A DNA stretch of 64,000 bases from Taibaiella lutea (lineage in GTDB: Bacteria > Bacteroidota > Bacteroidia > Chitinophagales > Chitinophagaceae). The translations under genes were made by a program, and so were the position numbers. Under the pieces are notes generated by a model. That model was not told the origin of the DNA. It was given only the letters and a program-made list of their open reading frames with translations, and searched no databases. The stretch lies in contig NZ_VWSH01000001.1 of the NCBI RefSeq assembly GCF_008629695.1, positions 1,081,990 to 1,145,989 on the forward strand, given 5' to 3'. Positions 32,678 to 43,500 of the stretch are shown here, piece after piece. How positions within the stretch are numbered: position 1 is the first letter of the stretch; every line of letters begins with the position of its first letter.

Positions 32678-33691
32678 ATGTTTCGATTTCAGAATTTCGA
32701 GTATTTGTCTATGCTCCTGCTTATTCCGGTTATAATTGTTTTGTACGTTATTTATTTAAGATGGCGCAAAACAAAAATCAATAAGCTGGCTGACCCCGCA
32801 CTTATAAAACATTTGGTAAAAGGCCGTATTGCAGGTCGCAGTACCACCAGAATTGTTTTATTGATAATAGCGCTGTTTTTCAGTATTGTCGGATTGGCAA
32901 ATCTGCAAAAAGGTGCCCAAACCGAAAAAGCGGAACGCAAAGGGGTGGATGTATTTTTTGCATTGGATGTGAGTAAAAGCATGCTGGCAAAGGATGTGCA
33001 GCCGGACAGGCTTACGCGTGCCAAACAGCTTATTGAAACCATGATTAATCAAATGGTGAATGACAGAGTTGGATTGGTGGTGTTTGCAGGCAAAGCTTAT
33101 TTACAAGTGCCATTGACTATTGATTATAGTGCTTCCAAAATGTTATTGGGAACAGTGAACCCTGACATGATACCAACACAGGGAACCGTTTTGGGTGATG
33201 CCGTTGATTTAGCAAATACATCTTTCAGCCAAAAAGAGAGAAAATACAAATCCATTATTCTTATTTCCGACGGGGAAGACCATGATGAACGTGCTTTGGA
33301 TGCTGCGAAAGAAGCAGCGAAAGAGGGGGTTATAATTCATACAATAGGGATAGGCTCACCGCAAGGTTCTACTATTTTCGATCCGGAAACGGGCGCTCCG
33401 AAACTGGATGAGAACGGGCAACCTGTTATCACTAAACTCAATGAAGAGGCATTGAAATCCATAGCAGCTTCCACGGGCGGCACATACACTTACCTTACCA
33501 ATACCAAGCAGACTGCAGACAAATTGATTTCATTGGTGGATAGTATGGAAGGTAAGAGTTTCGGAAGTGTTTTGTTTACTGACTATAACAGTTATTTCCA
33601 ATACTTCATAGCTGCAGCGTTATTACTGATTATTGCAGAATGGATTATTCCGGCTGCATCATTACTAAAAAAACAATCGGTTTCTATTTAA
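32678..33691 (+). CDS. batB: BatB-like VWA-domain membrane protein
   Basis: A 337-residue protein with two N-terminal membrane helices (~8-27 and ~58-76), a von Willebrand A domain (~88-290) with intact MIDAS Asp97-x-Ser99-x-Ser101 (ALDVSKSM), then a C-terminal helix (~309-328). This TM-TM-VWA-TM layout is that of BatA/BatB from the Bacteroides aerotolerance locus. I call it BatB because a TPR protein (BatC) overlaps its stop codon. The usual moxR, DUF58, batA, batD and batE genes are absent here: gcvT and a carbonic anhydrase flank the pair on the opposite strand. Role in envelope-stress resistance is inferred from the family. Confidence 0.85.
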   Translation: MFRFQNFEYLSMLLLIPVIIVLYVIYLRWRKTKINKLADPALIKHLVKGRIAGRSTTRIVLLIIALFFSIVGLANLQKGAQTEKAERKGVDVFFALDVSKSMLAKDVQPDRLTRAKQLIETMINQMVNDRVGLVVFAGKAYLQVPLTIDYSASKMLLGTVNPDMIPTQGTVLGDAVDLANTSFSQKERKYKSIILISDGEDHDERALDAAKEAAKEGVIIHTIGIGSPQGSTIFDPETGAPKLDENGQPVITKLNEEALKSIAASTGGTYTYLTNTKQTADKLISLVDSMEGKSFGSVLFTDYNSYFQYFIAAALLLIIAEWIIPAASLLKKQSVSI

Positions 33692-34452
33692 TGGTTATAA
33701 AAGTGAGAAATATAATTACTCTGTTATTTGTGTTGAATTACTGTCAGGTGTCAGCTCAAACGGCGCCTGCACCAAAACCTCAGAATGTAAATCCTGAATT
33801 GCGCAAAGGCAACGAATTATATAAGGACAAAAAGTATAAAGACGCGCAACGTGTTTATACAACAGCATTACAGAAAAATCCTTTATCAAGGACGGGCATG
33901 TTTAACCTGGGAGATGCTTTGTACAAAAGCAAAGATTATGAAAATAGCAGAAAGGTTCTGGAAGCAAGCATTAAGAATACAAAAGACAAAAAAGAACAGG
34001 CAAGGGCTTATCATAACATCGGCAATACTTATCTCGAAGAAAAAAAATGGGAAGATGCTATCAATGCTTATAAAGAATCTTTAAGACGCGACCCTACAGA
34101 TGCCGATACTAAATATAATCTGGCTTATGCCAATGCCATGCTAAAAAAAGATGGTGGAGGAGGTAAAAACAACAAAGACAAAAAAGACAATAAGGATAAT
34201 AAAGACAAGCAAAATCAGGATAAGAAGGAGCAGGATAAAAAGGATCAGGATAAAAAAGATGGTGACAAAAAAGACCAGCAGGACAAAAAAGACGAGAACA
34301 AACAGGAACAAAAGCCTCAGGGCCAGCCAAGTAAACTGACTAAAGAACAAGCTGACAACCTTCTGAATGCATTACAGCAAGAAGAAAAAAAGCTACAGGA
34401 CAAGAAAGAAAAAGGCAAAGCCGTTCCTGTTAAAATGGAAAAAGACTGGTAG
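33691..34452 (+). CDS. BatC-like TPR protein with low-complexity tail
   Basis: About 253 residues from the ATG at 33691, which overlaps the batB stop codon (TAATG), so translation is coupled. A type I signal peptide (IITLLFVLNYCQVSAQ) precedes three tetratricopeptide repeats (~35-140: NELYKDKKYKDAQRVYTTAL, FNLGDALYKSKDYENSRKVLE, HNIGNTYLEEKKWEDAINAYKES). Then come ~55 residues almost only of Lys, Asp, Gln and Asn, with KDKKD/QDKKD units, and an LTKEQADNLLNALQQEEKK...EKDW end typical of BatC. Probably a periplasmic adaptor for BatB (inference). A strong terminator follows. Confidence 0.85.
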   Translation: MVIKVRNIITLLFVLNYCQVSAQTAPAPKPQNVNPELRKGNELYKDKKYKDAQRVYTTALQKNPLSRTGMFNLGDALYKSKDYENSRKVLEASIKNTKDKKEQARAYHNIGNTYLEEKKWEDAINAYKESLRRDPTDADTKYNLAYANAMLKKDGGGGKNNKDKKDNKDNKDKQNQDKKEQDKKDQDKKDGDKKDQQDKKDENKQEQKPQGQPSKLTKEQADNLLNALQQEEKKLQDKKEKGKAVPVKMEKDW

Positions 34453-34497
34453 TATTCAGATATTAGATATTAGATAACACAAATGTTGAAATATCAA

Positions 34498-34532
34498 AAA
34501 AGAGGCTGCAATGTAATATTGCAGCCTCTTTT
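34498..34532 (+). terminator. Terminator after batC
   Basis: Perfect 15-bp arms (AAAAGAGGCTGCAAT / ATTGCAGCCTCTTTT, loop GTAAT) lie between convergent batC and carbonic anhydrase genes. It can work on both strands. Confidence 0.88.
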
Positions 34533-34554
34533 CGATTGGATTTAGAAATTTTCT

Positions 34555-35190
34555 TTAAGCTGTTTGCAACTCATGCTGAAAAGAAACAATCCCTGTTGAA
34601 ACATCATACATTGCAGGAATTATTTTAATGGTACCATTTTCTACATAAGATCTGATGACTTCACTTTGAGCCATCATTTGCTCTACAGAATGCAATACAT
34701 TTAACATGGAAACCTTGTTTACAAATATGCTGTTTGTACCTGTTCTGTTTTCTGTTTCAGTGATTTCATTGGTAACAGAATCTTTGATTTGGGCTAACAG
34801 ATCAGTAAGGTTCCCTAATTTAACATCGTCACACGCACCTTTTATGGCGCCGCAACCTGTATGCCCCATTACCAAAATCAATTTGGAACCGGCAACCGCA
34901 ACTGCATATTCCAGAGAACCCAGAACATAAGGCGATATTACATTTCCGGCTACACGGATATTAAAAATATCTCCGATTCCCTGATCGAAAATCAGTTCTG
35001 CAGGAGCACGGGAATCCATACAGCTTAATATAGCAGCGAATGGTTTCTGGCCATCTTTTGTTTCTTTTACTTTTTGTAATAAATCGCGGTTGGCGCTCAA
35101 GCCAGATGTAAAGCGCTCATTACCATCTTTCAATAATTGTAATGCCAAATCAGCGGTCATAGCTGAAGGATCAATATTTACAGGTGCCAT
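34555..35190 (-). CDS. Beta-class carbonic anhydrase
   Basis: A 211-residue beta-carbonic anhydrase with zinc ligands Cys57 (SCMDSR, with Asp59-Arg61 dyad), His110 and Cys113 (MGHTGCGAI). It interconverts CO2 and bicarbonate in the cytoplasm. It is transcribed after a SulP-family transporter with only a 46-bp gap. The pairing of a carbonic anhydrase with SulP is a known arrangement for bicarbonate transporters, so the two probably work together on bicarbonate supply. Confidence 0.94.
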   Translation of the reverse strand: MAPVNIDPSAMTADLALQLLKDGNERFTSGLSANRDLLQKVKETKDGQKPFAAILSCMDSRAPAELIFDQGIGDIFNIRVAGNVISPYVLGSLEYAVAVAGSKLILVMGHTGCGAIKGACDDVKLGNLTDLLAQIKDSVTNEITETENRTGTNSIFVNKVSMLNVLHSVEQMMAQSEVIRSYVENGTIKIIPAMYDVSTGIVSFQHELQTA

Positions 35191-35236
35191 TTGTTCAGTT
35201 TTTTGTTTTAAATATTATTTATTTCAATTATCAGCA

Positions 35237-36886
35237 TTAAGATTCCAGTTCTTTTAGCAATTTGCTATACTTACCGGACCATTTTTTTGCTTCTTCGTTT
35301 GCCTCTAATTTATCCATAGAAAGATGTACACTCGATCCCTTCGGGATTTTATATTCATTCCTGAATCCGACAAGGGAGACTGTAATATTTTTGGATGGGG
35401 CTTTTGCTATATAAAACTCCCTGATTTCTTCAAGGATATCATAATCTATATATTCTGAAAGTGTTGCGTCTATCACAACTGTTATATCTTCAGGGAAGCT
35501 GTCTAATGTTTGTTTGATACTCCCTTTATTTAAGAACGATACCTCTTGTGCTAATTCCAATGTAATTACATCCTGATTTTCCAATTTGATACGTTTGTAA
35601 TAATATGGGATCCTTATATTGGCACGTAACAAATAGAAAATACTCATAATCATTCCTAAACCAACTCCTTTTAACAAACCCAAAAAAGGCAGGGCTACAG
35701 CGATGGCAGTTATAACAAACGGAACAAATTCTGTCCTTCCTACTTTATACATGTGAACAAAAACCGAAGGCTTAGCCAGGCGATACCCTGTAAATATCAG
35801 AATCGCAGCCAAAGCAGACTTAGGAATCATGTTTAAAACGGTAGGAATAGCGGCCACACACGCAAACAGCAAAATTCCGTGTATAATAGTTGAAAGTTTT
35901 GATTTGGCCCCGGCATTGATGTTGGCACTGGAGCGAACAATTACGGATGTAATGGGAAGGCCGCCTAAAAGACCACTTACAACATTACCAACGCCTTGCG
36001 CTATGAGCTCACTATTGCCCGAAGTGTTCCTTTTCAATGGATCCAGTTTATCTGTCGCTTCGATACACAATAGTGTTTCGATGGAGGCAACAATCGCAAT
36101 GATTAAACCATATTTCCATACCTCGGGATTCTTAAATCCGGACAAGTCAGGCCTTGCAAACTGGGCAAAAAAATCGGCTGCAGATTCCGGTACTTTCAAT
36201 TGTACCAGATAGTTTTCGCTTAAACGAAGTGTATCACTGGATTGTTGAAATAGCAAAGCAAGTAAAGTCCCTATTATAACAACTACCAATCCTGCAGGAA
36301 TCATCTGCACTTTCTTAAAAGGCTTGGTATTCCATAAAATCAAAAGTCCCAGACATACTATCGTTATCAGAACCGCCCCCCAGTGTATATTATCGGATAT
36401 ACCTGTAAGAATGTTTACATCCATTCCGCGTTCTCCGTCAAGCATACCAACGCGGTTTTTAGAATATCCCACCGCATCAGGTAATTGCTTAAATATAATC
36501 GTTAGCCCGATACCAGCTAACATTCCTTCAATAACGCTGGTCGGGAAAAAATTGGCAAATGTTCCGGCTTTTATAATACCTAACAGCATTTGCAAAGCGC
36601 CTGCGACAATTACAGCACAAAGAAAAATTTCGAATGTTTTCAATTCTGAAATTGCTCCTACAACAATAGCAACAAGCCCTGCAGCAGGACCACTTACACT
36701 AAAAGTGCTTTTACTTAAAAAACCTATTATTATACCGCCGATAACACCAGCTACAATTCCAGAAAATAAAGGCGCATTGGATGCTTGTGCAATCCCAAGA
36801 CATAAAGGCAAGGCGATTAAAAATACGATAAGGCCTGAAACAAGGTCATTTTTCGCCGTTGCGAAAAAAGATTTTTTGTGTGACAT
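35237..36886 (-). CDS. SulP-family anion transporter (probable bicarbonate or sulfate)
   Basis: A 549-residue membrane protein with ~12-14 helices (first ~425 residues, family marks LPLCLGIAQASNAPLFSGIVAGVIGG and STFSVSGPAAGLVAIV) and a C-terminal STAS domain (~440-535, SFPEDITVVIDATLSEYIDYD). The STAS Asp/Ser region is present. SulP carriers move sulfate, bicarbonate or dicarboxylates. The adjacent beta-carbonic anhydrase gene, probably in the same transcript, argues for bicarbonate (inference); sulfate cannot be excluded because no sulfur genes are nearby to test it. Confidence 0.9.
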   Translation of the reverse strand: MSHKKSFFATAKNDLVSGLIVFLIALPLCLGIAQASNAPLFSGIVAGVIGGIIIGFLSKSTFSVSGPAAGLVAIVVGAISELKTFEIFLCAVIVAGALQMLLGIIKAGTFANFFPTSVIEGMLAGIGLTIIFKQLPDAVGYSKNRVGMLDGERGMDVNILTGISDNIHWGAVLITIVCLGLLILWNTKPFKKVQMIPAGLVVVIIGTLLALLFQQSSDTLRLSENYLVQLKVPESAADFFAQFARPDLSGFKNPEVWKYGLIIAIVASIETLLCIEATDKLDPLKRNTSGNSELIAQGVGNVVSGLLGGLPITSVIVRSSANINAGAKSKLSTIIHGILLFACVAAIPTVLNMIPKSALAAILIFTGYRLAKPSVFVHMYKVGRTEFVPFVITAIAVALPFLGLLKGVGLGMIMSIFYLLRANIRIPYYYKRIKLENQDVITLELAQEVSFLNKGSIKQTLDSFPEDITVVIDATLSEYIDYDILEEIREFYIAKAPSKNITVSLVGFRNEYKIPKGSSVHLSMDKLEANEEAKKWSGKYSKLLKELES

Positions 36887-37112
36887 ATAAAAATGTGAGT
36901 TACAAAATCAATAAGATTACAAGAAGTCATAACAATATTGAAACCCGCATCCCAAGGACTCAGAAATTACATTCGAGTTATAAAGATTTTGTGGTTTTGA
37001 CAAGCTGAGGCACCACACAATTATTGAACTATCAGACCTTTTCAACAAAGTCAGATGATAAAACAATAAATTCACGGAATACTCGCTTCAATATTGAGGA
37101 CGTTAAAAAATC

Positions 37113-37406
37113 TTATTGAATGTTCGGAGGTTGCAGGAGCACTTCCAGATGCAAACATTTTATTAATGCTTCGTCGCGCAAAGCATGGAGATAACAAGGA
37201 GCATTTTCAGCAATGGTTTTGGAAGCAGAGAAATCAAGATACCAAAACTTATCATGATCAGAAGTATTCATTTTTTTTTGAAGCGGCACATGATCATGCA
37301 CTTCTTCTGTCATCTGATTATTCCATAACATTTTTCCAATTGCTTTTAACGGAAGCAACTGGATACTGAAAATGGTTAAAAATATGACTGCAATAAACTT
37401 CTTCAT
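37113..37406 (-). CDS. Small secreted protein of unknown function
   Basis: A 97-residue protein with a signal peptide (MKKFIAVIFLTIFSIQLLPLKA) and no lipobox. The mature part contains HDHVPLQKK, SDHDKFWYLDF and two cysteines (APCYLH, LIKCLHLE). Similar short proteins are seen in Bacteroidota beside metal-efflux genes (from memory, low weight), but no such genes are here. A -7-like TATCTTCG lies at 37413-37420 on the minus strand, 6 bp from the start codon. Coding status is likely but not certain. Confidence 0.6.
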   Translation of the reverse strand: MKKFIAVIFLTIFSIQLLPLKAIGKMLWNNQMTEEVHDHVPLQKKMNTSDHDKFWYLDFSASKTIAENAPCYLHALRDEALIKCLHLEVLLQPPNIQ

Positions 37407-37535
37407 GGACGGCGAAGATAAAGAAATGCTATCAAATTATTGTACAATAATCAATTAAGAAATTTTGAAGAGTCAATTAAAAAACTTTATAGCTGCACTT
37501 TTCGGACATTATTTAATAAAACCTAACAGCCCGAA

Positions 37536-40500
37536 TTATTTCACTTCCACCCGGATACCTTCGGTATGGCTGCTAAATTCAGGGGCATACATACACTGAA
37601 TACTGGTAATGCCATTTGTGTAATTGCCTTTTGCGCTTACCCAAACAGGATATTCAAAAACATAGGTGCCTTTCGAAAGATGGTCGAAGAAAAAATTGGT
37701 TGAAATATCCTTAGTACTTTGAAAATAACCGATGCCGCTTTGATAATGATATTGGCTTAAAACATCAACAGGCTCAAAGCAAGCAGCGCGCATATCTTTC
37801 AATTGAACATATTCCATATCTCTATCCACTTTTACAACAATCCTGATTTTAACTTTATCGCCTACCTGCAACTTATTTCCTTCTGTCAGGGCTACCAAAA
37901 CAGGTCCGTTATCACTATTCGTTTCCTTATACAATTGTTTTTCCAACTGAACGGGTGTTGAAGTAACCGTCGGAATTTTATCCATCTGATCGAAATACTG
38001 CCAATAAACGGCACCCCAGCTTACCTGATTTTGCGAACCTGAATTTTCAACAATGACTTTAATATTACCCATGTCCTTGGTTATATCTTTACCTGCAATA
38101 CGTTTTTTGAAATATCCTGTTCCTGCTTGTTCAGGTAAATCAGAAGATTTAATTTTTTCATTCCCTAATTGAATTACGACATCGGGCTCGTTAACTAACC
38201 AGTCATTTCCGCTTAGCAATAGCGCATAACATGCATCTGCTGTAGCTTTGGTAGTATTCCAGTTTTGGGTTTGCTTATTTTTCAATAACCACAATTTCAT
38301 TGCTTCAACAGAAGGTATATCTTTTGTGATTTCAGTAAATGCTTCAATTAATAAAGACTGGCTTTCAATCGGAGCCTCCGACCAACTATAACCTCTTGGC
38401 ATGTCTTTCCAGTACATACCTGATTCCTCATTCTGAATGGCCGTTTCTTTCAGGGATTGCATAATTTGCAAAGCCGTCTTCGCATCACCCGTTCTGTACA
38501 AAGCCAATGCTATCTGACCTTTCATATAGGGATTGAATTTCGACCAATATTTCCCTGCCTGCTGTTTATAATAGTCAAATGCTTTCTTGTTTTCTGCACT
38601 TAATGAACTCCCAACGTAAAAACTGCGCATATACAAATATTGAACCTGATAATTGCTGATATGCTGCAAGTTCATATCAGCTTTGTTTTTCAGCAATTCC
38701 TTGTATTCGTCATTCATTTGCGCATCAGTATAATGTAAAGCCTTTGAATAGATTTGTTTCAAATCATTGTTGTCTGAATTCTTTACATTCAGTTTTTGCA
38801 ATCTCCCCATTCCGGTCAGGATATATTGCGTAATAAACCTATCGCCGTACATACCTTTAAACCACGGAAAACTACCATCCTGCGACTGCATTTGCTCAAG
38901 TTTTTCAAGCGTTTTCTTAAATTCCTTTGAAAGCTTATTTGCCTGAAAAAGCAATGCTACTCTGTGTTTTTGGGCTGTTTCGTTTTGAGCTTCCATTACC
39001 CACGGTGTCTCTTCCAATAAAGCTGTTTTAAGCTCCTCATTTTTTTCAAGATTGGATATTAAAGCTGCACTGTCTTTTCCCTGCCATTGGTTAAAAATCT
39101 GTTGTATTTTAGGTGATTGTGCAACTATATGCTGCGCCAGAGCATTGGCATAAAATCTGTTGAAAGTCTGCTCTGCACATTCATAAGGATACTCCATCAG
39201 ATAAGGCAAAGACTGCACCGCATACCATGCAGGATTGCCTGTAAATTCAACAGTCAGGCTATGCGGCAATAAAGTGTTACTGGTATTGTTTACAAGGTTG
39301 TTTAATGTGTAGGTTTTGCTTTCATTACCGTTAATAGAAACAGGCAACGTTTCTGTAACCAACATACGATTTGTAATGACAGGCAATGTATTTTCTTCAC
39401 CATCACTAAAGTTACCCGACTTTGCTGTAATCCTTACGATTACCGGCGTGTAGCGGCTTTCCGGAACATGAAGATTCCAACTGGCAACCGTACTCTGACC
39501 TTTGTTTACAGTAAATGGTTTTGAATCGTGTTCATCTGACGACCATGTTAATGACATGAATTGCGCGAACGGAACAGGTTGTAATGTTTGTGCATCAAGT
39601 AATTCAATAGTAGCGTTTCCTTTTAAAACATTCTCACTAAGGTTGACAATTTTTGTACTGAACTGAATGTTGTCGCCCTGACGTAAAAACCTTGGCATGT
39701 TGGGCATCACCATCAAATCCTTCTGTGTTTTTACTTTGCCTTGCAGATAGCCTGTTTTCCAATCTTGGGTATGCGCAAAAGCCATCATCTTCCATTCTGT
39801 CAAAGCTTCCGGCATAGTGAACGTAAAACTTACATTGCCCGACGAATCTGTTTTTAATTGCGGAAAAAAGAAAGCTGTTTCCTGTAGGTTTTTGCGTATT
39901 GGAATATTGCTTATCTGCTCGTTGGGTGTAGTAGCTTCCGGCAACATCATATGTCTTGGTTCTTCTTCTATATCTTCTTTGTAATCCATTGAATTAGCAA
40001 ACAATACTTTGGATTTCCTTTCATTTACTTTAGCTGTAGCTCCTGGAGTACCATCAAAAGCCGGAGCTGCAAAGGACATAACTCTGCCGCCGTATGCTGA
40101 CTCAGTAACATAATTATTTTCGAAACTTATAAGCTCGTCGTATCTTTTTTCAAAATATCCATATTTCGGTGACAAGCCATAAATCAATTGCCTTGAACTG
40201 TTTAAGCCAAATCCAAGATTATCGTTCCAGGCTTGCATGCTATAAACATCCGGAAATAATTTCTGCCAATTCCAGTCATGAGGCTTGAATGCATCGAGGG
40301 AAGCATCATACATACCTGCCAATAGTTCAGACGTAACTCTTTCCTTTTTATTACCTTTTATGGTTAATGTCCATTGTTCTTTCGTTCCCGGCTGTAATTT
40401 GTCCCTGTGTGTTCTCCATTCAATCTGCAAATCTTTATTGCTCCAGGGAACATTTATAGTTTTATCAATAGTATAAACGCGGTTGTCATAAACATATAAC

Positions 40501-43500
40501 CAGGAGAAAGTCATACCGCCTCTATCCTTTTCCTGAATATCGATACGAATTGGATTGGTGCTTTTATATTGAACGGAAGAAGTGTGCACCAAATAAGGAT
40601 TATCAATACCGGTTCCAAGCCACAATTCCATTTTTTCACCGGGCTCGTAACTTTCTTTTTCTGTAAAAGCAATCAATGGTTGTTGATTCGGTTCTTTTTT
40701 TCCCGGAGCCCAAACATGCGTGTATTTTTTCTCTACAATTTCATGACCTTGTGCATCTTTGGTTTTAATTTCTATTACATACCATCCATTCTGGTTCCAT
40801 GTTTCCGATGGAACTTCCAGTTTTCCATTTGCAACGGTTGTCCAGTTTTTTTCAAAAAGTACTTTTTCAATTTCCCAGTTCAGGTAATTATTTTCTTCCT
40901 TATATTCATCGTTTGGAAAAGCTTTGTGAAATTCATTTTCAGTCATTACAAACTGATCAGGAACAGACCATATTCTTTTACGGAAGAACCCTGGAAATTT
41001 TAATCTTGAAATAGCAATATGAACGTTTGCCGATGTAAATATATTATTCAGATTTTCTGTTGTAATACTAAGTTGCTGCAGATCTTTTGGCTTTGATATT
41101 TCCGGAATAGATGCAACTATCTGAAGGGATGTATATCCGCTGACAAGCTGTTGCGTTCCGCTCCTTGTTTCACCATTGATGTCTGTAACATCAGCATATA
41201 CTTCATAGTAAAACAATGGCATGGATTTTGGTTCAATGCTTAAATCCGGCATTGTTTTAAACGGAATTTCAAAAGAACCATCAACAGCGGTTACAATGTT
41301 TCCATTGGCAACTTCTGTTTCCGTTGCCTGCGGCATTCCCCAATAATAATAACACCAATAATATGGAAAGCGTGTCTTCCGGACTACTCTGTATTTTACA
41401 GAAGCTCCATCCACATTATTGCCAGCATAGGCCTTTGCAAAACCTTTTACAGTAACATCTTCATTCAAAGCATAGCTTCCTTTTAATGTGTCAAATTCCA
41501 CATAGAATTTAGGGCGCTTATATTCTTCTACTGAAAAAGATTCACTACCATTTTCATTGCTGATGCGCATCATTCCATTCATCAAACCATCGGGCAATTG
41601 AAATGTACCGGAGAAGGAGCCGAACTCATTTGTTTTTAGCTGAAGGGAAGCCTGCTTCTGATTATTGGCATCATATAATGTAACAGTTGTGTTTTCATTT
41701 GCAACTACGTCGTTTTTCCTGTTGCCATTACTGCTCTTCACCATTATTCCTTTGAAATATAATGTTTGTCCCGGACGATAAATGGATCTGTCGGTAAAGA
41801 AAAAAGTCTGTGTATGAACGTTATCAGATTGTTCATTCGCATAACTGTTAATATTACCTCCGATATAAACCGAGTCAATTCCTTTTACAAGCAATATATT
41901 TCTGATAGCCTTGGTGTAATCATAGTTTTTATAAACCGGCAAATGCACCATTCCGTTTTCATCACTCACGCCATCGCCTAATAGTTTATAATTTGTTCTT
42001 GAATTTTGATAGCTGTCATTATAGTAAAATAGCTTTACGCCTGATAACGGATAACCGGTTTTACGATTCAAAACGTAACCTTGCTTTTCATTATTCTGCT
42101 GTGCAACAAAACTAATGCCGGAAACCTGAAATGAGCTGTAAGTAACGATTTGATCTTTGTCAGCAATATTTTCCTTACTGCTTGCTATCAATGCATAACT
42201 ACCCATGGGCAAGGCATCTATTTTAATTTCGGCACTATGCTGCTCTAAGTCAGCAATACCGGGCAATAATTGCTGCCATGTGCGGAGCGGCTGTAATTTC
42301 TGAATATTATTCAACAGAGAATCTTCTGAAGTATATTCATACATATTAGTTTTAAAAGGCACTTTGTATAGCTTCAGAAAAACCGTGGGGACATTCTTAT
42401 AAATTACCAATGCCTTTATGTTTTCGTCGGGAATATTGACTTGCTCTGCCTGTAAAGACAAAGAAACCTCATTGATTTGATTTAATAAGTTTTGAGCATT
42501 TACAGCGCCTTCTGATTTAGGAAATTTTGAAATAATCGATACTAATTGTTGTTGTATTGCAGGTAAATTTCTATTGCTTTTCTTCTTTGGCATTTTACGA
42601 TAAACAGGAACATAATTTTCGCCTTCATTCATCTGCTGTTGTGCTATTAAAAATAATGCCTGTGCACTTGAGGGGCTTGCAGGAAATTTATCGATAATCT
42701 TTTGCAAAGCCATTACATAAAGACTGTCTTTTTGAGCATTGACACTATTTGCATGCACAAATTCCAATCGCTGCAAATCCGCATCTATCAAAGCTTCGGG
42801 CTTAGTATCATTTAAATGGAAGGCTATCAAATCCTGAAATAATCTCAGAGTTCTGAACTTAAAAGAAGAGCCATCTTTTACTTTTACACGAACAGCGCTG
42901 AATTTATTCGCAGGTTCAAACCACAGACTGCCATCTATCTGAAACGCATCTGCTACTTTCGTAACAGTTGCTTCTTCATCCTGGAAGAAATCAATCGCCT
43001 TAAATGCAAGCAAGTCATACAATGTAGGCCGCAATGCTTTTGTATTAATTCCTTTCGAAATGATGGGTTCATACTGTCCGACCGGAGTTGATTGTAAGAG
43101 TGTTTTGTCTTCAATAGATGCTTCGTATAATTCTGCAATGCGGTTTATTAAAGCAACTGCATCCCAGGTTTCTATATCATCGGAAGTAGTTTGTTCCAAT
43201 TTCGTCCTGTTGTACAATTCATATCTGTTTTGCTCGTAGTAGTTCCAGTACAGGCCGGCTGTAAGATTTTGCCATATTGCTTTTTCAACACCTGAACTTT
43301 TACCTGCTAAAGATTCCGATGCCTTTATCTGTTGCTGTAAGGCATGCTCTTCATTTTCATATTTCAAATTGATCAGATAAACCTGAGCCTTTATTTTATC
43401 CGGAATATCATTCTTCGTCATAGCATCATTGAGTATCTTTTCAACCATAGGCCGGGCTGATTTGGGCAATCCTTTTTCAAGCAATGAATCAATCTTTACC

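Noticed and set aside
34151-34350. Lys/Arg-rich and Phe/Leu-rich ORFs overlapping batC
   Set aside because: They are alternative readings of the Lys/Asp/Gln low-complexity tail of batC.
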